Counted from the stretch's first letter, positions 8,989 through 18,570 are shown. The stretch is DNA of 64,000 nucleotides from Nocardioides xinjiangensis (GCF_017916455.1 NZ_JAFMSY010000001.1:248001-312000), one strand, 5' to 3'. Notes: a model not told the origin generated them from the sequence alone. Made by a program: numbers and translations.

Positions 8989-9654
8989 GTGAGCGACACG
9001 CTGCCGATGTTCCCGTTGAGCACCGTGGTGTTCCCGGGGATGACCGTGCCGCTGCACGTCTTCGAGGACCGCTACCGCATGCTGGTGCGCCACCTGCTCA
9101 CCGTCGACGACCCCGCCGCCCGGGTCTTCGGCACGGTCGCGATCCGCGAGGGCTACGAGGTGGGCGACCACGGGGCCCAGTCGGTCTACCGGGTCGGCTG
9201 CGTCCTCCAGCTCACCGAGGTCGACCGGCGCGAGGACGGCACCTACGACATCGTGGCGGTCGCGCGGGAGCGGATGATGCTCGAGGAGATGCGGAAGGGC
9301 GCCGACTTTCCGCAGGGCCGTGCCGCCGTGCTGCCGGAGCCCGAGGTCGACGTGCCCGCCGACCTGCTCCACCGGGCCCGCGCGACCTTCACCGCCTTCC
9401 GGGCCGCGATGACCGAGCTGCAGGGCGACCCGTTCAGCGGGACGCTCCCCCGCGACCCGGACTACCTCGCCTGGACGCTGTCCGCGCTGGCGCCGCTGCC
9501 GATGGCCGAGCGGCAGTCGCTGTTGGAGGCGGCCGACGCCACCGAGCGGCTCACCCTGGTGACCCGGCTGCTGACCGAGGAGCTGCGCGCCATCAACGTC
9601 ATCCCGTCCCTGCCGGCGACGCAGGTCGCGCGGACGGCCTGGTCCCCCAACTGA
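8989..9654 (+). CDS. LON substrate-binding-domain protein
   Basis: A 221-residue protein made only of the N-terminal (PUA-like) substrate-binding domain of Lon protease; there is no ATPase or protease part. The sequence opens with LPMFPLSTVVFPGMTVPLHVF and EDRYRMLVRHLL, the family hallmark, followed by GCVLQLTEVDRREDGTYDIV. The second half (about residues 120-215) is helical. Such stand-alone proteins are widespread in actinobacteria and have no firmly known role; an adaptor or peptide-binding function is an inference. The GTG start is fixed by the TAGGTT hexamer upstream. The next gene, ybaK, follows after 11 bases. Confidence 0.9.
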   Translation: MSDTLPMFPLSTVVFPGMTVPLHVFEDRYRMLVRHLLTVDDPAARVFGTVAIREGYEVGDHGAQSVYRVGCVLQLTEVDRREDGTYDIVAVARERMMLEEMRKGADFPQGRAAVLPEPEVDVPADLLHRARATFTAFRAAMTELQGDPFSGTLPRDPDYLAWTLSALAPLPMAERQSLLEAADATERLTLVTRLLTEELRAINVIPSLPATQVARTAWSPN

Positions 9655-9665
9655 CGGCCCGGGCG

Positions 9666-10157
9666 ATGGCGAAGAAGGCTCGAGCGGCGGGCGGCACGCC
9701 GGCCACCGTGGCCCTGACCAAGGCGGACGTCCCCTTCGAGGTGCGGCCCTACGAGCACGACCCTCGCGCGGAGTCCTACGGCGCCGAGGCCGCGCAGGCA
9801 CTGGGCGTCGACCCCGCCCGGGTGTTCAAGACGCTGCTCGTCTCCCTCGACGGGAGCCTCGTGGTCGGCGTCGTGCCGGTCTCCGGCCAGCTCGACCTCA
9901 AGGCGCTGGCGCGAGCGCTCGGCGGCAGCAAGGCCGTCATGGCCGACGTCGCAGCGGCCGAACGGGCCACGGGCTACGTCGCGGGAGGCATCTCGCCCGT
10001 GGGGCAGAAGCGGCCGCACCCCACCGTGGTCGACGCCTCCGCCCTCGAGCACCGCACGATCCTGGTGTCGGGCGGGCGCCGCGGGCTCGACCTGGAGCTC
10101 GCGCCGCAGGACCTGGTGGCGGTCACCGGTGCGGTGACCGCCACCATCGGTCGCTGA
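9666..10157 (+). CDS. ybaK: Cys-tRNA(Pro)/Cys-tRNA(Cys) deacylase YbaK
   Basis: A 163-residue YbaK/EbsC-family protein. It hydrolyses misacylated tRNA in trans, typically Cys-tRNA(Pro). Family features are the N-terminal TPATVALTKADVPFEVRPYEHD, LGVDPARVFKTLLV with the conserved lysine, DLKALARALGGSKAVMAD, and the GYVAGGISPVGQKR loop characteristic of YbaK. It is probably co-transcribed with the LON-domain gene. A second, more divergent YbaK-fold protein is encoded at 53864-54337. It converges on the DUF3352 gene with only six bases between stops and no hairpin. Confidence 0.93.
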   Translation: MAKKARAAGGTPATVALTKADVPFEVRPYEHDPRAESYGAEAAQALGVDPARVFKTLLVSLDGSLVVGVVPVSGQLDLKALARALGGSKAVMADVAAAERATGYVAGGISPVGQKRPHPTVVDASALEHRTILVSGGRRGLDLELAPQDLVAVTGAVTATIGR

Positions 10158-10163
10158 GCGCTG

Positions 10164-11918
10164 TCAGTCGGTCGTCAGCTTGACCATGCCGTGGACGACG
10201 TCGTCCTCCACCCAGCCGCTGATCCCGAAGGACGAGAGCGGCCGGAGGTTGTCGCTGAGCTCGGGCTCGTCCTCGGTGAGCCGGACGAGCCAGTCGTCGT
10301 CGGCGTCGAAGTCGACGAACAGGACCGTCTGGGCGTCGCCGTCGATGACGTCCGAGTAGACCGCGCTGTCGCCGAGGCCGCTCTCCGACTCCAGCTCGGC
10401 CCGGTAGTCGTCCTGCAGGGCCAGCACGGCGTAGCCGTCGCCCTCGGTGACCTGGAGGTACTCCTCGGCCTCCGGGCCGGCGACCGCGCTGATCTTGTCG
10501 AGCACGGCCTGGATCTCCTCGGCGTCGCCCTTGACCTTGATGCCGGCCGGGACCTCCTGCGGGCCGCCGTTGGTGATGGCGTCAGGGTCGATGCCGCTGC
10601 CCACGGAGACCGTCACGCCCTCGCCGAGCAGCGTCTCGACGTCCTCGGGGAAGGAGAGGCCCGTCTCGGTCTCGAACTGGGCGACCTGGTCGTCGATCGT
10701 CGCGGCCTCGTCGGGCGCGAGCGTCTTGACGTAGTCGAGCAGCCCCTGCGCCCACCCCTCGCTGAGCGAGAAGCCGAGCGCCGCGACCGTGTCCTCGGGC
10801 AGGTCGGAGACCATGTCGACGCCCTCCTCGCTGGTGAGGAACCTCGTCAGGTCCTCCTGGTAGTTCGAGACGGCGTACTCGACCTCGACCGCGCCGTCGT
10901 CGAAGCGCACGGTGGCCGCCGCGCCGTCGAAGTCGTCGATCATCTGCTGGAGCTCCGGCGGCAGCTCCTCGGAGCCCTCCTCGGGGAGCGCCTCGTCGGA
11001 CGAGCCGTCCGCGGACTCCTCCGGAGCGACGAAGCACGCGTCGATCTCCTCCGCCGTGGTCGCGTCGGCGAGGCAGTCCTCGTCGAACGACGCGCCGGCC
11101 GGCGCGTCGTCCGGCGCGGGCGCGAGCGCCATCGGGCCGCCGAGCAGGCCGGTCATCCCGGCCGCGTCCTCGAGGTACTTCGCGGCGGACTTGGCGACGT
11201 ACATCGACATGAAGCCGCCGTCGCCCGCCTCGCCGGTCCACTGCCCGAAGGCCGCGTCGTCGGCGAGCGTGCCGTCGTCGGTGGCGTCGACCACCTGCTG
11301 CGCGATCTCCTCGGTCTCCGCCACGACCATCCAGTCACCGTCCACGACCCAGCCGCCGGTCTCGGCGTCCGAGGCGCCGCCGCAGGCCTCGACGAGCGTG
11401 GCCATGCCCTCGTCGGCCCGGTCGCCGTCGCTCACCTGGACGACACCGACGGCGGTCGGCTCCTCCTCGCCGAGGTCGAGGACGGCCATCGCGGCACGCG
11501 AGCCCAGCCACGGCTCCACGTCGTCGGCGTAGTCGAGGCCCTCGCACTCGCCGGAGGAGGTGACCTCCTCGAAGAGGCGCTCGCGCAGGTCGTCGTCGGT
11601 CTCGATGTCGACGTGGTCGGTGAACGCCGGGAACTTGCGCAGCGTCCTGACGGCCTCGATCTTCTGCCCACCGCTCGGGTCGAGGTCGACGCTGAGGTAG
11701 GCGACGGTCGAGGCTGGCAGCGCCTCGGCGGGCTGCGCCCCCGTGGCGAAGAAGCTCGTCGCCGCCCAGGCGCCACCCGCGACGACGGCGCCGCCCACGA
11801 CGATGGCACCGAGCGCGATGAGGCGCTTCTTGTTGTCGTCGGCCGGCGCGGACGCGCCCGGGCCGGATGCGTCCAGGTAGTCGGGGCCGCTGCTCGGCCC
11901 GCCCGGTGTCATGCTCAT
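10164..11918 (-). CDS. DUF3352 membrane-anchored extracytoplasmic protein
   Basis: A 584-residue protein. A short cytoplasmic Gly/Ser/Pro-rich tail with DNKKR precedes one membrane anchor at about residues 34-58 (LIALGAIVVGGAVVAGGAWA). The rest is a large, very acidic outer domain with PASTVAYLSVDLDPSGGQK at its start, the pattern of the DUF3352 family. A low-complexity acidic stretch rich in Glu, Asp and Ser lies near residues 290-320. Function is unknown. A second ATG two codons on (11912) is equally possible as start. It is transcribed alone, downstream of the dnaE unit. Confidence 0.8.
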   Translation of the reverse strand: MSMTPGGPSSGPDYLDASGPGASAPADDNKKRLIALGAIVVGGAVVAGGAWAATSFFATGAQPAEALPASTVAYLSVDLDPSGGQKIEAVRTLRKFPAFTDHVDIETDDDLRERLFEEVTSSGECEGLDYADDVEPWLGSRAAMAVLDLGEEEPTAVGVVQVSDGDRADEGMATLVEACGGASDAETGGWVVDGDWMVVAETEEIAQQVVDATDDGTLADDAAFGQWTGEAGDGGFMSMYVAKSAAKYLEDAAGMTGLLGGPMALAPAPDDAPAGASFDEDCLADATTAEEIDACFVAPEESADGSSDEALPEEGSEELPPELQQMIDDFDGAAATVRFDDGAVEVEYAVSNYQEDLTRFLTSEEGVDMVSDLPEDTVAALGFSLSEGWAQGLLDYVKTLAPDEAATIDDQVAQFETETGLSFPEDVETLLGEGVTVSVGSGIDPDAITNGGPQEVPAGIKVKGDAEEIQAVLDKISAVAGPEAEEYLQVTEGDGYAVLALQDDYRAELESESGLGDSAVYSDVIDGDAQTVLFVDFDADDDWLVRLTEDEPELSDNLRPLSSFGISGWVEDDVVHGMVKLTTD

Positions 11919-11987
11919 GAAGTCCTGATCCCCCGTCGCACAGGCCCCGATGAGGGTCGGGACAGCCCTGAGATGGTCGGGCTCAGC

Positions 11988-12542
11988 CTACCCACGCGAG
12001 CGCCGGACGAACCCCGTTCCGCACAGGTACGTCACGACCAGACCTGTCATCGCTCCGGCCGGCAGCGCGACCAGCGCGGGCGAGTGCCACGGCACCCGGC
12101 CGGGGTCGGGCGCGGTGAGCCCGAGGCGGGCGTCGAGCGCGGTGTAGTCGGACAGCGCGGCGGCCAGCGCCTGGGGGTCCTCCGGGCCGAGCGCGTTGCC
12201 GACGGCGTACATCACCACCGCCGCCAGACAGGCGCCGGCGAGGACCGAGACCAGCGTCGCGCTCTCGTGGCCGCGCCACATCCCCGCGAGCACCGCGAGC
12301 ACCAGACCGAGCGGGAACGCGATCAGCACGAACAGAGCGACACCCTCGAAAGAGACGTCGGGACCGGCGGGCTCGAGGTACCAGCGGCCTTCGTAGACCA
12401 GTCCGGACGGGGGCTCCCACAGCCACTCCCACAGCACCCCGGCCGCGGCGCCGCCACCGAGGAACAGCACGAGGACCGACAGCACGCGACCGAGCGGGGC
12501 GCGAGGGCCGGGCGCGGCCCCCCGGTCGGACAGCTCGCTCAT
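11988..12542 (-). CDS. Four-helix integral membrane protein, possibly DUF2567-like
   Basis: A 184-residue protein of unknown function. Four hydrophobic segments can be seen: VLSVLVLFLGGGAAAGVLW, FEGVALFVLIAFPLGLVLAV, LVSVLAGACLAAVVMYAVG and PALVALPAGAMTGLVVTYLC. Between segments 1 and 2 lies an outer loop with EPPSGLVYEGRWYLEP. This layout resembles actinobacterial DUF2567 proteins, but I cannot confirm the family. Its ATG overlaps the dnaE stop by four bases, so it is translated together with the replicative polymerase gene, though no replication role is implied. Confidence 0.7.
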   Translation of the reverse strand: MSELSDRGAAPGPRAPLGRVLSVLVLFLGGGAAAGVLWEWLWEPPSGLVYEGRWYLEPAGPDVSFEGVALFVLIAFPLGLVLAVLAGMWRGHESATLVSVLAGACLAAVVMYAVGNALGPEDPQALAAALSDYTALDARLGLTAPDPGRVPWHSPALVALPAGAMTGLVVTYLCGTGFVRRSRG

Positions 12543-15500
12543 CCGGTCAGGCACCCGGGCCCGAGCAGCTGCTTGAGGTCGGCGAAGAGGGCGGGGCTGG
12601 GGCTGACCCTGAGGTTGTCGTCGAGCCGCAGCACCTTCGTCGAGCTCCGGGTCAGCAGGCGCAGCTGCACCTCGGTCATGCCGGGGTGGGTGCCGAGGAC
12701 GTCGCGCAGCTGGGCCACCACCGGCGGCGTGCACCGGGTGGACGGCAGGCTGATGACGACCGGGCCCGTCGGGCCCTGCGTGAGGTCGGGCGCCGTGACC
12801 TCCTGGGCGCGCAGCTCGGGCTGGTCCTTGTCGCGGGACAGCTGGCCCTTGATCCGGACGATGTTGTCCTCGACGAGCAGCGTCGAGGCGAGCGTGTAGG
12901 CGCTCGGGAACAGCAGCACGTCGATCGCGCCGTCGAGGTCCTCGAGGGTGATCGTGGCCCACGGGTCGCCGCGCTTGGTGATCTTGCGCTGCACGGAGGT
13001 GATGAGGCCGCTGACGGTGAGCGTCGAGTTGTGGGCGCGCTCCTCGTCGAGCATGAGCTGGCCGATGGTGCAGTCGGTGCCCTGGGAGAGCACGTGCTCG
13101 AGGCCGAGCAGCGGGTGGTCGGAGACGTAGAGGCCGAGCATCTCGCGCTCGTGGCCGAGCAGGGTGAGCTTGTCCCAGTCGTCGATGTCGGGGATGGCCA
13201 CGCTCACCCCGAAGCCGGCGTCGTCGTCGCCGAGGCCGCCGAAGAGGGAGTCCTGGCCGATCGCCTCGTTCTTCTTGAGGTCGACGAACTGGTCCACGGC
13301 AGTCTCGTGGACGGCAGCGAGCGCACGGCGCTTGTGCTTCATGTCGTCGAAGGCGCCGGCCTTGATCAGCGACTCCACCACGCGCTTGTTGCAGACCAAC
13401 GCCGGGACCTTCTCCATGAAGTCGTTGAAGTCGACGTAGCGCCCCTTCTCCTCGCGGGCCGCGACGATGCCGTCGACGACGTTGCCGCCGACGTTGCGCA
13501 CCGCGGTGAGCCCGAAGCGGATGTCGTTGCCGACCGGGGTGAAGTCGGCGTGGGACTCGTTGACGTCGGGCGGCAGCACCTGGATCTTCATGCGGCGACA
13601 CTCGTTGAGGTAGATCGCCATCTTGTCCTTGTCGTCCTTCACCGAGGTGAGGAGCGCGGCCATGTACTCCGTGGGGTAGTTGGCCTTGAGGTAGGCGGTC
13701 CAGTAGGTGATGACGCCGTAGGCCGCGGAGTGCGACTTGTTGAACGCGTAGTCGGAGAACGGGAGCAGGATCTCCCACAGCTTGTCGATCGCCTGCTGGG
13801 GGAAGCCCCGCTCGAGCATGCCGGACTGGAAGCCGGCGTACTGCTTGTCGAGCTCCTCCTTCTTCTTCTTGCCCATCGCGCGGCGCAGGTTGTCGGCGGC
13901 TCCGAGGGTGAAGCCGGCGAGCACCTGCGCGATCGCCATGACCTGCTCCTGGTAGACGATCAGGCCGTAGGTCTCCCCCAGCACCGGCTCGAGCGCCTCG
14001 GCGAGCGCGGGGTGGATGGGCTCGATCGGCTCCCGGCCGTTCTTGCGGCGGGCGTACTTGTTGTGCGAGTCGGCGCCCATCGGTCCGGGTCGGTAGAGGG
14101 CGCTGACGGCGGTGATGTCGGCGAACTGGTCGGGCTGCATCGACCGCAGCAGCGCGCGCATGCCCGAGCCGTCGAGCTGGAACACGCCCAGCGTGTCGCC
14201 GCGGCCCATCAGCTCGTAGGTCGGCCGGTCGTCGAACGGCAGGTCTTCGAGCACGACGTCGAGGTCGCGGTTGACCTTGATGTTGGCCAGCGCGTCCTCG
14301 AGGATGCGCAGGTTGGACAGGCCGAGGAAGTCCATCTTGACCAGCCCGAGCGACTCGCACATCGGGTAGTCGAACTGCGTGATGATCGCCCCGTCCTGGG
14401 GGCGGGCCATGATCGGCACGATGTCGATGAGCGGCTCGCTCGACATGATCACGCCGGCGGCGTGGACGCCCCAGTTGCGGATCTGCCCCTCGAGGCCGAG
14501 CGCCGTCTCGTAGATGGTGCGGACGTCGGGGTCCTGCTCGTGCAGGGCGCGGAACTCGCCGCCGTCGTTGTAGCGCTTGTGCTGGGCGTTGAAGATCTCC
14601 TTGAGCGGGACGCCCTTGCCCATCACGTCGGCCGGCAGCGCCTTCGTGATCCGGTCGGAGATGGCGAAGCCGTGGTCGAGCACCCGCGCGGCGTCCTTGA
14701 TGGCGGCCTTGGCCTTGAGCCGGCCGAAGGTCGCGATCTGGGCGACGCGCTCGGCGCCGTACTTCTGGCTGACGTAGTGGATGACCTCGCCGCGGCGCGC
14801 GTCGTCGAAGTCGATGTCGAAGTCGGGCATCGAGGGGCGCTCGGGATTGAGGAAGCGCTCGAAGAACAGGCCGTGCTCGAGCGGGCACAGGTCGGTGATG
14901 CGCAGGGCGTAGGCGGCGATCGAGCCCGCTCCCGACCCACGACCGGGTCCGACGCGGATGCCGTTGTCCTTGGCCCAGTTGATGAAGTCGGCGACCACGA
15001 GGTAGTAGCCGCAGTAGCCCTTCTGCGTGATGACCGCGAGCTCCATCTCGACGCGGTCGCGGACCTCCTGCGTCGTGCGCTCGCCGGGGTAGCGCGCCTC
15101 GATGCCGCGCCACACCTCCTTGCGGAACCAGCTCTCCTCGGTCTCCCCCTCGGGGACGTCGGCGCGGGCCATGTAGCCACCGGTGGACTCGGTGAACTCC
15201 ACCTCGCAGCGCTCGGCGATCGCGAGGGTGTTGTCGCACGCCTCCGGCATGCCGAACCGGTCGGCCCACAGCGCGCGCATCTCCGCCGCGGACTTGATGT
15301 AGTAGCCGCCGCCGTCGAACTTCAGGCGGTTGGTGTCGGAGAGCCGCTTGCCCGACGCGACGCAGATGAGCGCGTCGTGGGCGGCGGCGTCCTCGGGGTT
15401 GTTGTAGTGGGAGTCGTTGGTCGCGACGGGCGGGATGCCCATCTGCTTGCCGAGGCGCAGGAGGTCGTCACGGACCCGCTTCTCGATGTCGATGCCGTGG

Positions 15501-16108
15501 TCCATCAGCTCGAGGAACACGTTGTCGCGGCCGAAGATCTCCTGGAGCTCGCCGGCCTCGCGGACCGCCTCGTCGTACTGACCGAGTCGCAGGCGGGTCT
15601 GGACCGCGCCGCTCGGGCAGCCGGTGCTGACGATCAGCCCCTTGCTGTGCTCGGCGAGGATCTCCTTGTCCATCCGCGGCTTGTAGAAGTAGCCCTCCAT
15701 GCTCGAGCGCGAGGACAGCCGGAACAGGTTGTGCATGCCCTCGGTGCTCTCGGCCCACATGGTCATGTGGGTGTAGGCGCCGCCGCCGGCGACGTCGTTG
15801 CCGCCCTCCTCGGCGAGGTCGCCCTGCCCCCACCGCACGCGGCGGCGCTCGCCGCGCTGGGTGCCGGGGGTGATGTAGGCCTCGATGCCGATGATCGGCT
15901 TCACGCCGTGCCGGCGGGCCTTGCTCCAGAAGTCGTACGCCCCGTGCAGGTTGCCGTGGTCGGTCATCGCGATGGCCGGCATGCCCAGGTCGCTGGTGCG
16001 GGCGAAGAGGCCGTCGAGCAGCGACGCCCCGTCGAGCATGGAGTACTCGGTGTGCACGTGCAGGTGCACGAAGCTGTCCGCGGAACTGGTGGAGGAGCCG
16101 GCCGACAT
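12539..16108 (-). CDS. dnaE: DNA polymerase III alpha subunit DnaE1 (replicative)
   Basis: A 1189-residue replicative polymerase. An N-terminal PHP domain (FVHLHVHTEYSMLDGAS, AMTDHGNLHGAYDF) precedes the palm, where the catalytic acids lie in PDFDIDFDDARRGEV at about residue 430 with GPGRGSGAGSIAAYAL just before. A helix-hairpin-helix segment follows, then a C-terminal OB fold (ATITLEDLDGAIDVLLFP). The PHP histidines and acids look intact, so proofreading by this domain, as in mycobacterial DnaE1, is plausible. The ATG at 16108 has a GGAAG-type ribosome site. This is the normal polymerase; the error-prone paralogue DnaE2 is at 48492-52337. Confidence 0.98.
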   Translation of the reverse strand: MSAGSSTSSADSFVHLHVHTEYSMLDGASLLDGLFARTSDLGMPAIAMTDHGNLHGAYDFWSKARRHGVKPIIGIEAYITPGTQRGERRRVRWGQGDLAEEGGNDVAGGGAYTHMTMWAESTEGMHNLFRLSSRSSMEGYFYKPRMDKEILAEHSKGLIVSTGCPSGAVQTRLRLGQYDEAVREAGELQEIFGRDNVFLELMDHGIDIEKRVRDDLLRLGKQMGIPPVATNDSHYNNPEDAAAHDALICVASGKRLSDTNRLKFDGGGYYIKSAAEMRALWADRFGMPEACDNTLAIAERCEVEFTESTGGYMARADVPEGETEESWFRKEVWRGIEARYPGERTTQEVRDRVEMELAVITQKGYCGYYLVVADFINWAKDNGIRVGPGRGSGAGSIAAYALRITDLCPLEHGLFFERFLNPERPSMPDFDIDFDDARRGEVIHYVSQKYGAERVAQIATFGRLKAKAAIKDAARVLDHGFAISDRITKALPADVMGKGVPLKEIFNAQHKRYNDGGEFRALHEQDPDVRTIYETALGLEGQIRNWGVHAAGVIMSSEPLIDIVPIMARPQDGAIITQFDYPMCESLGLVKMDFLGLSNLRILEDALANIKVNRDLDVVLEDLPFDDRPTYELMGRGDTLGVFQLDGSGMRALLRSMQPDQFADITAVSALYRPGPMGADSHNKYARRKNGREPIEPIHPALAEALEPVLGETYGLIVYQEQVMAIAQVLAGFTLGAADNLRRAMGKKKKEELDKQYAGFQSGMLERGFPQQAIDKLWEILLPFSDYAFNKSHSAAYGVITYWTAYLKANYPTEYMAALLTSVKDDKDKMAIYLNECRRMKIQVLPPDVNESHADFTPVGNDIRFGLTAVRNVGGNVVDGIVAAREEKGRYVDFNDFMEKVPALVCNKRVVESLIKAGAFDDMKHKRRALAAVHETAVDQFVDLKKNEAIGQDSLFGGLGDDDAGFGVSVAIPDIDDWDKLTLLGHEREMLGLYVSDHPLLGLEHVLSQGTDCTIGQLMLDEERAHNSTLTVSGLITSVQRKITKRGDPWATITLEDLDGAIDVLLFPSAYTLASTLLVEDNIVRIKGQLSRDKDQPELRAQEVTAPDLTQGPTGPVVISLPSTRCTPPVVAQLRDVLGTHPGMTEVQLRLLTRSSTKVLRLDDNLRVSPSPALFADLKQLLGPGCLTG

Positions 16109-16255
16109 GGAGGAGACTTCCGCGCCTTTCAGGAGTCGCTGACGGGGTCGTGCTGGGGACGTGCTGGCTGTGCAGCGCGAAGGGGGAAGAGCCGCAAGCC
16201 TACGTCAGTGTGCCGGGCCCCACCGACAGGACACGGACCGCGACGGGGGTCCGCT

Positions 16256-17218
16256 TCACACCCAGTCGACGGCGTGCCCGTGGCCGTGGCTCAGGGCCGT
16301 GGGCACCCCGTCCAGCGCGGTGACGAAGCGGCCCGGCGGCACCTCGAGGGAGCCGGTCACCTCGGGCAGGACCTGCGGCCCCTCGTTGCTGATCCACCGG
16401 CAGCGACCCGCCGCCACCAGGTCGCCCATGAGCTCGTGGAACCTGCGGCGCTGCGGCACCTCGAGGTAGGCGACCACCGCCGAGTGGAACACCACGGGCG
16501 TGCCGTGGGCGGCGGCCTCGTCGAGCAGGCCGGGCAGGTGGTCGAACAGGTCACCGCGGCGCAGCACCGGCGGTTCCCGACGCGTGACCTCGACGGCCGC
16601 CCGCAGGCGTGCGCGCCGCTCGTCCTGCTCCGGCCACACCAGGTTCTCCAGCCACGCCATGGCGTCGGCGTCGGCCACCTCGAGGGGGTTGAGGTCGACG
16701 CCGCCGCGCCAGGCCACGTCGGGATGTGCCGAGGGCACCGGCAGCGGACCGCCGGCGTCGGCGCGGAGCACCGGACCGCCGCTCCCCCGCAGCTCGCCGG
16801 CGCCGCGCCAGGCGTAGTCGTAGCGGTCGGGGTACAGGCACAGCCCGGCGCTGGCGCCCACCTCGACCAGCGCCAGCGGCCCCGGCAGGAGCGCCAGCAC
16901 CGGCGTCAGCGTGGCCAGCCGGCCCACCTCGTTGGTCTGGGTGGCGCGGGTCATGATGGTCGCCCGCACGTCGGGCTCGCGCTCGAGCAGCACCCGGCGG
17001 AGGCCGGCGTACGGGCCCGGGGCGGGCGCACCGTGCCACCGCGCCGCGGCGAGGACGAGGTTGGGCTGCCGCTTGAGCGGCGGCAGCGTGCCGAGCCAGG
17101 CCACCACCTCCTCGTCCTCGGCGACGCCGAGCGCCCACTCCTCGAAGCAGGGCGAGTCGCCGGCCGCGTAGGTGGCGAAGTCGCGGTACTCGGTCACCAC
17201 GTCGTCGTAGAGCAGCAC
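16256..17218 (-). CDS. DUF2332 domain protein
   Basis: A 320-residue protein of unknown biochemical function. It has the DUF2332 pattern: YRDFATYAAGDSPCFEEWALGVAED, LPPLKRQPNLVLAAARWHG, TNEVGRLATLTPVLA, LVEVGASAGLCLYPDRYDY (a glycine-rich, methyltransferase-like strand-loop), DLNPLEVADADAMAWLENLVWPEQ, and HSAVVAYLEVPQRRRFHELM. The VEVGASAGL loop hints at a Rossmann-type cofactor site, but that is an inference. The GTG at 17218 is the only start close to the conserved region. It is the last minus-strand gene before the divergent ThuA gene; the intergenic region holds the ThuA control sites. Confidence 0.8.
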   Translation of the reverse strand: MLLYDDVVTEYRDFATYAAGDSPCFEEWALGVAEDEEVVAWLGTLPPLKRQPNLVLAAARWHGAPAPGPYAGLRRVLLEREPDVRATIMTRATQTNEVGRLATLTPVLALLPGPLALVEVGASAGLCLYPDRYDYAWRGAGELRGSGGPVLRADAGGPLPVPSAHPDVAWRGGVDLNPLEVADADAMAWLENLVWPEQDERRARLRAAVEVTRREPPVLRRGDLFDHLPGLLDEAAAHGTPVVFHSAVVAYLEVPQRRRFHELMGDLVAAGRCRWISNEGPQVLPEVTGSLEVPPGRFVTALDGVPTALSHGHGHAVDWV

Positions 17219-17281
17219 CTGCCCATCATCTCGTGACCCAGGGGCCCCAGCGAGGCGCGGTGCGACAGCCGACCAGGGGCG

Positions 17282-17311
17282 TTGACCGTCGTGACATGTG
17301 TCACATACCGT
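17282..17311 (+). promoter_or_regulatory. Promoter with CRP/GlxR-like operator upstream of the ThuA gene
   Basis: TTGACC (17282-17287) and TACCGT (17306-17311) are 18 bases apart. The spacer contains CGTGA-N6-TCACA at 17290-17305, matching the cAMP-receptor-type consensus of actinobacteria (TGTGA-N6-TCACA, one base off). A regulator bound between -35 and -10 would most likely repress. Regulator identity is inferred. Confidence 0.55.
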
Positions 17312-17374
17312 TCTCCTACCGGCATTAGTTTGGGTTCCCAACAAACAAACCCCACCGCAGAGAAGGACGGAACC

Positions 17375-18511
17375 ATGAGGAAACCGCTCAGCCTGATCAC
17401 CACCGGCCTCGCCGCCGGCGCCCTGCTCCTCACGGGAGCGACCTACGCCTCCGCCGGAGCCGACTCCGACAGGGCCGCCGTCGGCCCCGCCGAGGCGGCC
17501 CAGCCGTACAAGGTGCTGGTCGTCGGCAAGACGCTCGGCTTCCGCCACTCCCACATCGACGACACCACCAACGCGGTCATCGAGCTGGGCAAGGAGCACG
17601 GCTTCACCGTCGACGTGTGGGACCCGCCGATCGGACGCTCTCCCGGCCAGCCCGCGCTGACCATGGCGACGACGCCCTTCACCAGCACCGAGGCGCTGTC
17701 GAAGTACGCCACGATCATGTTCGCCTCCCCCGTGGACGGCACCAACAACCAGGACCCGAACCGGCCGCGCACCCTGGACGACGCCGAGCTGGCCGCCTTC
17801 AAGGGCTACATCCGACAGGGCGGGGGCTTCGTGGGCCTCCACGCCGCCACGGACGAGATGCACGCCGTCCCGTGGTTCAGCCAGCTGACCGGCGGCTCGG
17901 CCCGGTTCCGCAACCACCCGGCCCAGCAGACCGCGACGATGGTGGTGGAGAGCCCCCACCACCCCTCGACCACCATGCTGCCGAAGAAGTGGGTGCGCTT
18001 CGACGAGTGGTACAACTTCACGTCCAACCCGCGCGAGGACGTGCACGTCCTGCTGACCCTGGACGAGTCGACCTACAACCCGGGCAACGGCGCCATGGGC
18101 GCCGACCACCCGATCGCGTGGTGCCACAACTTCGAGGGCGGCCGCTCCTGGTACGAGGGGGCCGGCCACGTGGACTCGTCCTACAGCGACCCGCTGTTCC
18201 TCGACCACCTCCTCGGCGGCATCGAGTGGACCGCCGGCGTCGTCGAGGGCGGCGGCAACTGCGTGACCTTCCCGGAGGTCGAGGAGATCACCGCCGACCT
18301 CGCTGACGGCGGCAACCGCAACGCCAAGCTGAGCGCCGACGTGGCCGACCACCTCGCCGCGGCGGAGGAGGCCGCCGAGGCCGGTGACCACGCGGCTGCG
18401 GCGCACATCCTCAAGAAGGCCAGGGGCAAGGCGCACGGCCTGCAGGACGACACCCTGGTCGCCAAGCTCGTCGACCTCGTCGAGTGGCAGGGCGGCCTGG
18501 TCGGCTGGTGA
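17375..18511 (+). CDS. Secreted ThuA-like protein
   Basis: A 378-residue exported protein. The signal peptide MRKPLSLITTGLAAG...YASA is cut near residue 27. Residues about 45-285 form a ThuA/trehalose-utilisation-like fold, related to class-I glutamine amidotransferases: YKVLVVGKTLGFRHSHID, AAFKGYIRQGGGFVGLHAA, WYNFTSNPREDVHVLLTLDE, HPIAWCHNFEGGRSWYEG and DPLFLDHLLGGIEW. A C-terminal helical tail of about 65 residues (LSADVADHLAAAEEAAEAGD onward) resembles FIMAH-type modules. The ATG follows GAAGGA at good spacing. ThuA-fold proteins are linked to sugar use, but the substrate is unknown. A CRP-like site in its promoter fits a carbon-controlled secreted function. Confidence 0.85.
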   Translation: MRKPLSLITTGLAAGALLLTGATYASAGADSDRAAVGPAEAAQPYKVLVVGKTLGFRHSHIDDTTNAVIELGKEHGFTVDVWDPPIGRSPGQPALTMATTPFTSTEALSKYATIMFASPVDGTNNQDPNRPRTLDDAELAAFKGYIRQGGGFVGLHAATDEMHAVPWFSQLTGGSARFRNHPAQQTATMVVESPHHPSTTMLPKKWVRFDEWYNFTSNPREDVHVLLTLDESTYNPGNGAMGADHPIAWCHNFEGGRSWYEGAGHVDSSYSDPLFLDHLLGGIEWTAGVVEGGGNCVTFPEVEEITADLADGGNRNAKLSADVADHLAAAEEAAEAGDHAAAAHILKKARGKAHGLQDDTLVAKLVDLVEWQGGLVGW

Positions 18512-18570
18512 CCGACCGCTGACCGTCACGCCTCGTCACACCCCGTCACGCCTCGGCCGACACAGCACCG

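Noticed and set aside
12686..17236. Very long open frame on the plus strand opposite dnaE and the DUF2332 gene
   Set aside because: It is antisense to two well-supported genes and its translation has no family motifs; high GC content depletes stop codons and yields such frames across the window.
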